DNA from: Alphaproteobacteria bacterium
GTDB taxonomy: Bacteria; Pseudomonadota; Alphaproteobacteria; Sphingomonadales; Kordiimonadaceae
Length of the DNA: 64,000 nt
Direction of reading: 5' to 3'
Assembly: GCA_021774735.1 (NCBI GenBank)
Contig: JAJFIS010000027.1
Coordinates: forward strand, 1 to 64,000
In this document: in pieces, positions 54,292 to 64,000 of the stretch
Numbering within the stretch: position 1 is the first letter of the stretch
Layout of the letters: the number at the start of each line of letters is the position of its first letter
Notes under the pieces: model-generated
Databases searched by the model: none
Told to the model about the DNA's origin: nothing
What the model saw: the letters and a program-made list of their open reading frames with translations, nothing else
Translations under genes and position numbers: made by a program

Positions 54292-55170
54292 GTGAGCAGA
54301 TTTCTCCGCGATCCATTTTTCCATTTTATTGTAGCTGGTGCCCTGCTTTGGCTTTTGGTTGAGGCAGCTTCACCGCCCCTTGAACAAAATACAACAATCA
54401 GGATTGAACGTGTTGACCTGATTGCTTTTATCCAGTTCCAGACCAAAGTCTTTGATGCGAGCAGGGCGGCAGAAAAGTTGGATAAAATGGATGCAGTTAG
54501 CCTTGCGCAGCTAACGCGCGATTATATTCGCAGTGAGGTCTTATATCGGGAAGCTCTGTTACTTGGCTTGGATGAGGGGGACCCCGGCATCCGCGCCCGC
54601 ATGATCCAAAAAATGGAATTTTTAACCGAAGGTTTCGCAGGTAACGCCGATGAGGTTAATGGCGAAGAAGCGCAAGCCTATTTTGATGATCATAAAGAGC
54701 GGTACCAACGGCCCGCCCATATAACTTTCACCCATATATTTACACGGGATGATAAAGCGGAAGCTGAGGAACTGCTTAATGAATTGCACAATGCAGATGT
54801 TCCATTTGAAGGGGCAATTTCATACGGCGACCGCTTTCCTTTTGGCCTAAATTTTGTCGAGCGGGGCAGGGGGTATGTTGCAGCGCGTTTTGGTGATGAA
54901 TTTGCCCGTAATATCTTTGCCTTCAGTGGCGACCTAGGGCGCTGGTCAGGACCTCTCATCTCCGATCAAGGATATCATCTGGTTATGGTCTCGGCGTTCA
55001 GGCCAATAGAGCAATTGTCCTTTGCGAGCGTAGAAGACCGAGTGATCAATGATCTGTTAGTTGACCGTAAGCGCGAACTGCAAAAGGCTACAATTGATAA
55101 ACTCATCCAACGGTATAACATTCAAAAAGGCACGATAAAATTACGCAAGTCCGGTAGTGACACACCATGA
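54292..55170 (+). CDS. Membrane-anchored parvulin-type peptidylprolyl isomerase
   Basis: Read from GTG 54292 (RFLRDPFFHFIVAGALLWLLVE gives an N-terminal anchor; shown in part by FFHFIVAGALLWLL), the protein has a SurA/PpiD-like helical region and a parvulin core (ITFTHIFTRDD, GLNFVERGRG, FAFSGDLGRWSGPLISDQGYHLV in part). It should catalyse proline isomerisation of exported proteins in the periplasm. GTG 54292 has AAGG about eight bases upstream; the in-frame ATG 54271 would add seven residues before the conserved opening. Its end overlaps the HupE/UreJ gene by four bases. Confidence 0.75.
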   Translation: MSRFLRDPFFHFIVAGALLWLLVEAASPPLEQNTTIRIERVDLIAFIQFQTKVFDASRAAEKLDKMDAVSLAQLTRDYIRSEVLYREALLLGLDEGDPGIRARMIQKMEFLTEGFAGNADEVNGEEAQAYFDDHKERYQRPAHITFTHIFTRDDKAEAEELLNELHNADVPFEGAISYGDRFPFGLNFVERGRGYVAARFGDEFARNIFAFSGDLGRWSGPLISDQGYHLVMVSAFRPIEQLSFASVEDRVINDLLVDRKRELQKATIDKLIQRYNIQKGTIKLRKSGSDTP

Positions 55171-56141
55171 TACGCGTTGCTTGTATGATAGCCCTGTGGC
55201 TATTGATTTTGTTTTTGCCATCGGTGGGGAGCTTGGCCCATGAGAGCATTCCGCTTTATATTGAAATTAACCAGACTGATATAAATCGGTATAAGGTTCG
55301 TATAAAAACACCAGATATATTGCCATCAACTAATCAGCCATCTCTTATCTTACCAAGTGATTGTAATTTAAGTGGGCCAAAAGCATTGATGGTTCTAGAG
55401 TGTAGCAAGCCGCTTCAGGGGCGGGATATCGGGATTACTTACCCAGCCTTTCGGCCATCAGTGTCAACGCTTATGCGCTATGATGGTTTAAGTGGTGAAA
55501 GTTACAGCAATTTCATGCCTCCTGATATTGATGTTTGGCACATTCCAGCCCGCCAAGCGACCCTAGGCGTTCTTAGTGATTATGGCTCAATGGGCATGCG
55601 ACATATTTGGGCGGGCGCTGACCATTTATTGTTTTTGGTATGTTTAATGTTGATCGCCGTGAGGCCAAAAAGAATTTTCATGGCAGTCACTGGTTTTACC
55701 CTTGGTCATTCTATAACACTTGCTGCTGCTACGCTGGGGTTGGTGGTGATGCACCCCCTGCTAGTAGAATCTTTAATTGCTTTATCGGTGATATTTTTGG
55801 CCTATGAGTTGGTTCGGCCTAATTCGGAAAATTTGATTCGGCGATATCCGCTTCTTGTGTCATCCCTATTTGGTCTTCTGCATGGTTTTGGCTTTGCGGC
55901 CTTGCTGCAAAATTTTGGTCTCCCGCAAATGCAAAAAATAACTGGATTAATTGGCTTTAATCTTGGGGTTGAGGTGGGTCAGATACTGTTTATCATTGCC
56001 GCTGGTACAATAGTTTGGCTGTTGTACCATATCTCAAACATTGCCCAAAATTGGCCGCAGATAGAACGAGTGAGCGCTTATTTGGTGGGTATTACAGCCA
56101 GCTATTGGCTTTTTGATCGCCTAAGCGGTATAATAGCCTAA
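55167..56141 (+). CDS. HupE/UreJ-type membrane protein
   Basis: The 324-residue protein has an N-terminal signal, a periplasmic part, and about six membrane helices with the family signatures HIWAGADHLLFLVCLML, FTLGHSITLAAA and LFGLLHGFGFAALL. HupE and UreJ are metal (nickel-linked) transport proteins; here no hydrogenase or urease gene is near, so the substrate is unknown. ATG 55167 overlaps the PPIase stop (ATGA). The histidines in GADH and LLHGFG suggest a metal route through the membrane. Confidence 0.82.
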   Translation: MIRVACMIALWLLILFLPSVGSLAHESIPLYIEINQTDINRYKVRIKTPDILPSTNQPSLILPSDCNLSGPKALMVLECSKPLQGRDIGITYPAFRPSVSTLMRYDGLSGESYSNFMPPDIDVWHIPARQATLGVLSDYGSMGMRHIWAGADHLLFLVCLMLIAVRPKRIFMAVTGFTLGHSITLAAATLGLVVMHPLLVESLIALSVIFLAYELVRPNSENLIRRYPLLVSSLFGLLHGFGFAALLQNFGLPQMQKITGLIGFNLGVEVGQILFIIAAGTIVWLLYHISNIAQNWPQIERVSAYLVGITASYWLFDRLSGIIA

Positions 56142-56145
56142 GGGT

Positions 56146-56640
56146 TTATGGGCCATTTAGCTGTTTCAGCACAGTTGCGCGTTCATCTTCGTCCACTATT
56201 GATAATAAAACATCCCAAAAGCCCGCCACTGCTTCTGCCCCGGCAGCTTTATATGCGCTTGCGACCCTATCGCGCTGGGTGGCGAATAAGCCTTCTTCAA
56301 AGGTTTGCCCTTCGTTGGTTAGGGATAATAGCCGCTGTCGCCTGTCTATGGTGCCTTGTACTTGCTCAATAAGGCCATCATCCACCAATTGTCCCAGCAC
56401 CCGTGACAGGCTTTGTTTAGTGATACGCAAAATATTTAAGAGCCCAGAAACGCTGGTACCCGGGTTACGGCCGACAAAATATAAAACGCGGTGATGGGCC
56501 CGACCATAGCCTGACTTTGCCAAGATAACATCTGGGTCGCGGGTAAAGTCGCGGTATGCGAAATAGAGCAATTCAATACCGCGCCGTAATTCTTCTTCTC
56601 GCAAATAAAGCGTGGGTTGGTGGGTGCGAACGTCGTTCAT
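56146..56640 (-). CDS. MarR family regulator, PetP-like
   Basis: The 164-residue winged-helix protein has the MarR fold: IELLYFAYRDFTRDPD, YGRAHHRVLYFVGRNPG, ILRITKQSLSRVLGQLVDDG (recognition helix) and DRRQRLLSLTNEG (wing). This closely resembles the Rhodobacter PetP type found next to ilvE-like transaminase genes. It is divergent from ilvE with a 115-base gap, so it may bind there and control its neighbour or itself. It has no metal or ligand site I can name. Confidence 0.87.
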   Translation of the reverse strand: MNDVRTHQPTLYLREEELRRGIELLYFAYRDFTRDPDVILAKSGYGRAHHRVLYFVGRNPGTSVSGLLNILRITKQSLSRVLGQLVDDGLIEQVQGTIDRRQRLLSLTNEGQTFEEGLFATQRDRVASAYKAAGAEAVAGFWDVLLSIVDEDERATVLKQLNGP

Positions 56641-56659
56641 ATTATTAACCTACTAAAGC

Positions 56660-56674
56660 GTCAGTATCATTGAC
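56660..56674. promoter_or_regulatory. Possible operator in the MarR-ilvE gap
   Basis: GTCA and TGAC flank a seven-base centre (GTCAGTATCATTGAC), and TTGACA at 56670-56675 could be a minus-35 element for ilvE. It may be the MarR-type regulator binding site. Weak evidence. Confidence 0.3.
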
Positions 56675-56755
56675 ACATATGCGACACAATGGTACCGCCA
56701 TCAAGAGAAAATAATATTTTAAGCATATAGATGCCCACTGAATTTTGGAGGCCCC

Positions 56756-57643
56756 ATGGCTGAATTGTCTTTTGATCAACGTGATGGCTGGATATGGCTT
56801 GACGGTGAAACGCTTATTTGGCGGGAAGCTAAAGTTCATGTGTTAACCCATGCATTGCATTATGCTACGTCGGTTTTTGAAGGCCAGCGGGCCTATAATG
56901 GTAAAATTTTTGAGCTTGAAGCCCACACTGACCGTCTATATCGCTCGGCGGAAATATTGGGTATGGAAATGCCTTTTTCTAAGCAAGTGATTAATGACGC
57001 TTGCTATGACAACCTAAACAAAAATGGCCTTGTAAATGCTTATCAACGCCCAATTGTTTGGCGGGGTTCCGAAAAAATGGGCTTGTCGGTAAAGGGCACT
57101 GAAGCACATTTGGCAATCGCATCGTGGGAATGGCCTTCGTATTTTGGCCCAGAAGCTCGGATGAAAGGCCTTCGACTTTGTTTGTCTAAATGGCAACGGC
57201 CTGACCCTAAAACCGCACCAATTTTGGCAAAGTCTGCGGCGAATTATCCCATTAGCTGTTTATCGAAAGACTATGCAGAAACCAATGGTTTTGATGACGC
57301 CTTATTGATGGATTGGGAAGGCTTCGTCGGCGAAGCAACTGGGGCTAATATCTTTTTCATTCGCGGCAAAGAAATACATACTCCGTCACTTAAATGTGTG
57401 TTGGACGGCATCACGCGTAAAACTGTTATAATGCTAGCCCGCAAGCGAGGTTATACAGTCATAGAGCGCGATATTCGACCCGAAGAAATGGCTGACTTTG
57501 AGCAAGCCTTTCTAACGGGTACGGCTGCTGAGGTGACACCTCTGGCTGAAGTCGGGCCGTATAAATTTACCGTGGGCCAGATCATTCAGCAATTAATGCA
57601 GGATTATGATGATTTAGTCCGGGGTGTTGGTCTTTCTTCATAA
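56756..57643 (+). CDS. ilvE: Branched-chain amino acid aminotransferase
   Basis: The 295-residue class IV aminotransferase has Lys159 in AKSAANYPI, the PLP lysine position of E. coli IlvE, with HYATSVFEGQRAYNG, EGFVGEATGANIFF and LTGTAAEVTPLAEVG. It makes or degrades leucine, isoleucine and valine. AGG before ATG 56756 (GGAGGCCCC) supports the start. It is divergent from the PetP-like regulator and convergent with an XRE gene five bases away. Confidence 0.93.
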   Translation: MAELSFDQRDGWIWLDGETLIWREAKVHVLTHALHYATSVFEGQRAYNGKIFELEAHTDRLYRSAEILGMEMPFSKQVINDACYDNLNKNGLVNAYQRPIVWRGSEKMGLSVKGTEAHLAIASWEWPSYFGPEARMKGLRLCLSKWQRPDPKTAPILAKSAANYPISCLSKDYAETNGFDDALLMDWEGFVGEATGANIFFIRGKEIHTPSLKCVLDGITRKTVIMLARKRGYTVIERDIRPEEMADFEQAFLTGTAAEVTPLAEVGPYKFTVGQIIQQLMQDYDDLVRGVGLSS

Positions 57644-57648
57644 AGTAT

Positions 57649-58068
57649 TTAAAGCGGATATTGATTTGATATTGCTTCGGCCAAGTCCTCAAGGGCATGG
57701 CGGATGTTAGGCTTGCCGATTTTACGTGTATTTTTAAGTAAGGGCAGTGGTGTGCCATCGAGCAAGCTCATAAGGTCAAACGCACTATTACTGTGTGGAA
57801 ACATATCAAGAAAATTCACATTCAATAATTTAGCGCATAAAAAAAGCCTACTAGCGCTGATTCGGTTCAAGCCGCGTTCGTATTTCTGAATTTGTTGGTA
57901 ACTAATACCTAGGGGCTTACCAAGATCGCTTTGTGAAAGCCCGCGTGAACGTCTATGGATAGCTAAGTTTTCCCCGATCAATTTATCCAGCGCATTGCAG
58001 GAACGTTGGTCATTTTCTATTGGTTTGTCAGTGTTTTGTTTAATATCTTCAGATGATTGTTTGAACAT
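57649..58068 (-). CDS. XRE family helix-turn-helix regulator
   Basis: The 139-residue protein has a helix-turn-helix of the Cro/C1 type: LGENLAIHRRSRGLSQSDLGK-like opening (RRSRGLSQSDLGKPLGI) and SYQQIQKYERGLNRISASRL. The C-terminal half (FLDMFPHSN, SLLDGTPLPLLKN) is a short acidic/neutral tail seen in alphaproteobacterial XRE proteins. The target is unknown; a candidate is the 9-base inverted repeat in the gap upstream of it (58164-58206). Confidence 0.85.
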   Translation of the reverse strand: MFKQSSEDIKQNTDKPIENDQRSCNALDKLIGENLAIHRRSRGLSQSDLGKPLGISYQQIQKYERGLNRISASRLFLCAKLLNVNFLDMFPHSNSAFDLMSLLDGTPLPLLKNTRKIGKPNIRHALEDLAEAISNQYPL

Positions 58069-58163
58069 TTTACCCCCCTAACTTTCCGTCTTTTGTTTTG
58101 CCATTCTAGTTTTGCCTAACAGTTGCCATCTTTTTCCCAATAATCCTTGTTGGCGCATTGGCT

Positions 58164-58206
58164 TAGCCTATGCTAAATGGTTGTTTGAATAGCTTTCCAT
58201 AGGCTA
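58164..58206. repeat. Inverted repeat between XRE gene and bamD
   Basis: TAGCCTATG (58164-58172) and CATAGGCTA (58198-58206) are perfect 9-base inverted copies 25 bases apart, between two divergent genes. It may be an operator for the XRE protein or a stem-loop. The remainder of the 226-base gap shows no gene. Confidence 0.4.
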
Positions 58207-58294
58207 GACTGTATGTGCATAAAGCAGTATATTACAAAAACGTGCATTACAAAATATTAATTCCCCTAAAAGGGGAAAATGAAAGAAAGAGCGC

Positions 58295-59047
58295 ATGAAA
58301 TTGGGTGTTATCAGAGGGATTAGTGTCGGGGTGATGGCAATTTTCCTTGTTGGATGTAGTAGCTCTGATGAGGATACATATATCGCGCGTGATGTTGAAG
58401 TGCTGTATAATATTGCTGCCGACCAATTGCAGCGCAAGGCATATAAGCGCGCAGCAGCCATGTTTGATGAAGTCGAGCGGCAACATCCCTATTCAACTTG
58501 GGCTCGCCGGTCACAGCTTCAGGCGGGTTATTCTCATTATATGGGTAATGATTATGAGGATGCAGTTCAAACGCTTGAGCGCTTCTTACAATTACATCCG
58601 GGCAATAAAGACGCGCCCTATGCCTATTATTTGATTGCGCTTTGCCATTATGAACGCATCGTTGATGTGGGCCGTGATCAAGATGAAACCATCAAGGCGC
58701 AAAATGCTTTGGTGCAGGTGATCAGGCGCTTCCCAAATTCTGAGTATGCCAAGGACGCTAAGCTGAAGTTGGACCTTACCAATAACCATTTGGCCGGTAA
58801 GGAAATGGAAGTTGGGCGTTATTATTTGAAGCGCCAAGAATATCTGGCTGCCATTGGCCGCTTCAAATTGGTTATTGATAATTATGATACCACCGAACAT
58901 GTACCAGAAGCGATGCACCGCTTGGTCGAATCCTATCTTGCTTTGGGTGTGGAGCCTGAAGCCCGCCGAGTAGCCGCGGTTCTGGGCCATAACTTCCCCG
59001 GCAGCAAATGGTACAAATATAGCTATCGTTTGTTTGAAGGCGGTTAA
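58295..59047 (+). CDS. bamD: Outer-membrane assembly lipoprotein BamD
   Basis: The 250-residue TPR lipoprotein has lipobox LVGC and the BamD segments YNIAADQLQRKAYKRAAAMFDEVERQHPYSTWARRSQL (represented by AYKRAAAMFDEVE and HPYSTWARRSQL), ALCHYE, RFPNSEYAKDAKLK and YLKRQEYLAAIGRF. It is an essential part of the Bam complex that folds outer-membrane beta-barrels. ATG 58295 follows a run of purines (AAAGAAAGAGCGC). It begins the bamD-recN-ligA run, a common alphaproteobacterial order. Confidence 0.95.
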   Translation: MKLGVIRGISVGVMAIFLVGCSSSDEDTYIARDVEVLYNIAADQLQRKAYKRAAAMFDEVERQHPYSTWARRSQLQAGYSHYMGNDYEDAVQTLERFLQLHPGNKDAPYAYYLIALCHYERIVDVGRDQDETIKAQNALVQVIRRFPNSEYAKDAKLKLDLTNNHLAGKEMEVGRYYLKRQEYLAAIGRFKLVIDNYDTTEHVPEAMHRLVESYLALGVEPEARRVAAVLGHNFPGSKWYKYSYRLFEGG

Positions 59048-59113
59048 GGCTTATAGTATTTGGCGGCAAACAGGTGTTAATGTCTGCTTTGTAAGCGCAT
59101 AGGGGTAAGGGGA

Positions 59114-62969
<3,856 letters not shown>

Positions 62970-62978
62970 CTCCCGCCC

Positions 62979-63626
62979 CTACCGCACTTCGGGCTTCTTG
63001 AAATTACGGCGGAACTCAATGGTGGCTTGGCGGTAAGCGCAGCCCACTGTATGGTCATTGACCAGCCCCATCGCTTGCATAAAAGCGTAAGCAGTGGTGG
63101 GGCCAAAGAACTTCCAGCCGCGTTTTTTCAGGTCCTTGCTCAGGGCTAGGGACGTTTTTGTGATGCTGGGAATAGGGTGGCTGTACTCGCCCTTGCCGGT
63201 GTGGGGCTCAACCGTGCTGGGCTCCCACTGCCAAATATAGGCCGCTAAGCTGCCAAATTCCTCCACCAACTCGATGGCCCGTTTGGCATTATTGATCGTC
63301 GCTTCAATCTTGCCCCGGTGGCGGATGATGCCGGCATTGCCGAGCAGCTCAGTGACATTATCCTCATTGTATTTGGCGACAATGTTGAAATCAAACTGGG
63401 CGAAGGCTTTGCGGAAATTTTCCCGCTTGCGCAGGATAGTCAGCCACGAAAGGCCGGACTGAAATCCTTCTAAGCATATCTTCTCGAACAGCTGAATGTC
63501 ATTCCCAGTGGCTAAGCCCCATTCATTATCGTGATATTCGATATAATCAGGGTGTGACATGCCCCACGAACAGCGGGTTATGCCGTCCTCGCCGACGATC
63601 AGATATTTATTACTTTGGTCAGACAT
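62979..63626 (-). CDS. tag: DNA-3-methyladenine glycosylase I
   Basis: The 215-residue protein has the Tag family zinc ligands near Cys19 (TRCSWG) and in DHTVGCAYR, HDNEWG, FEKICLEGFQSGLSWLTILRKRENFRKAF (shown in part) and WKFFGPTTAYAFMQAMGLV. It removes 3-methyladenine from DNA. It is convergent with ligA (nine bases apart), so both repair genes share a dense end. The start follows a GAGGCC; no upstream in-frame start is needed. Confidence 0.93.
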   Translation of the reverse strand: MSDQSNKYLIVGEDGITRCSWGMSHPDYIEYHDNEWGLATGNDIQLFEKICLEGFQSGLSWLTILRKRENFRKAFAQFDFNIVAKYNEDNVTELLGNAGIIRHRGKIEATINNAKRAIELVEEFGSLAAYIWQWEPSTVEPHTGKGEYSHPIPSITKTSLALSKDLKKRGWKFFGPTTAYAFMQAMGLVNDHTVGCAYRQATIEFRRNFKKPEVR

Positions 63627-63714
63627 TATTGTTCGGGCCTCCCTAAATTGCTTGATACTACGTTTGTATTCTCGCGAAGGCCCTTTGTATATGGGTAACA
63701 GTGAAAATGAGGGT

Positions 63715-64000
63715 TTACATTGAAAGCTTTTCCACTAACCCCCCGCCCCATAAGCCCTTTGGCAGTTCAGTAATAACCCCCTTGTTTATTTGCAAGCCGT
63801 GAGGGCGGTCGGTTGATAGCCAGATCGGTCCGTCGAGGTCGATGAAGTCAGCGCCTGAAGCCAGCAGCATCGCCGGGGCCATGGCGAGCGAGCTAGCCAC
63901 CATGCAGCCAACCATAATGTCAAAGCCCATGCCTTGTGCTGTTTGTTTGAGCTTGATCGCTTCGCTTAAGCCACCGCTTTTGTCGAGCTTGATATTGACG
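63715..64000 (-). CDS. Dipeptide epimerase (enolase superfamily), C-terminal part
   Basis: The frame continues to the right edge of the window, so the N-terminus is missing. The translated end reads VNIKLDKSGGLSEAIKLK and then GFDIMVGCMVASSLAMAPA, IDLDGPIWLS, typical of L-Ala-D/L-Glu epimerases and related enzymes; KLDKSGG holds the second metal/catalytic lysine region. These enzymes epimerise dipeptides from murein or diet. The peptide-scavenging context elsewhere in the window is suggestive only. An internal ATG at 63930 is not the true start. Confidence 0.85.
   Translation of the reverse strand, partial: VNIKLDKSGGLSEAIKLKQTAQGMGFDIMVGCMVASSLAMAPAMLLASGADFIDLDGPIWLSTDRPHGLQINKGVITELPKGLWGGGLVEKLSM

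Overview
The window reads as chromosomal DNA of a Gram-negative alphaproteobacterium of middling GC content, probably marine and possibly Kordiimonas-like (inferred from gene content only). The supports are a three-gene cytochrome bc1 operon next to trmL and hemF, the order bamD-recN-ligA, a PetP-like MarR gene divergent from ilvE, a DUF1285-NUDIX-small membrane protein-CCA transferase run, and many TonB/lipoprotein/outer-membrane export functions. No tRNA, rRNA, CRISPR array, transposase or phage gene was recognised.

Region 1 (1-8.5 kb) is the most unusual part: the 3' end of a possible beta-propeller protein, a membrane-anchored TIR-DUF4384 protein, and a 2237-residue exported protein with helical repeats, a YD-like segment, a propeller and a C-terminal CHAT caspase-like protease. 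The TIR and CHAT genes are 36 bases apart on one strand and look like a single signalling or cell-death module spanning the inner membrane. Region 2 (8.6-13.1 kb) has a NhaC-type antiporter, an alkylsulfatase-like metallo-beta-lactamase lipoprotein and a saccharopine-dehydrogenase-like reductase in a tight run.

Region 3 (13.1-24.9 kb) is a group 2 (ABC-transporter dependent) capsule locus: Kdo synthesis (kdsA, kdsC, kdsB, kpsF/kdsD), the poly-Kdo linker transferases kpsC and kpsS, and export genes kpsM, kpsT, kpsE and kpsD, followed by two sulfotransferase-like genes. KpsT keeps Walker A but has lost the other ATPase motifs. No repeat-unit glycosyltransferases are present. Region 4 (26.0-30.3 kb) is a minus-strand, translationally coupled operon of an Aer-like PAS protein, a soluble chemoreceptor, a GAF-GAF-PAS histidine kinase and a stand-alone receiver.

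Region 5 (30.5-44.1 kb) holds a DUF6265 protein, an FprA/adrenodoxin-type ferredoxin reductase, a small exported protein, a PLP decarboxylase, a large TonB receptor, two M14 carboxypeptidases flanking a D-aminoacylase-type lipoprotein, and a SnoaL-like protein; the peptidases, receptor and deacylase suggest peptide or acyl-amino-acid scavenging. The 615-base gap at 44.1-44.76 kb has a long inverted repeat, a candidate promoter and a structured leader with overlapping (alternative) hairpins and an intrinsic terminator ending just before a GNAT gene.

Region 6 (44.8-64 kb) is mostly housekeeping: DUF1285, CoA-type NUDIX, CCA transferase, hemF, trmL, petABC, a DUF3604-PPIase-HupE/UreJ trio, a MarR regulator, ilvE, an XRE regulator, bamD, recN, ligA, tag and, at the right edge, the C-terminal part of a dipeptide epimerase. 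Several start codons were moved inward to sites with Shine-Dalgarno (SD) sequences, as noted per gene.
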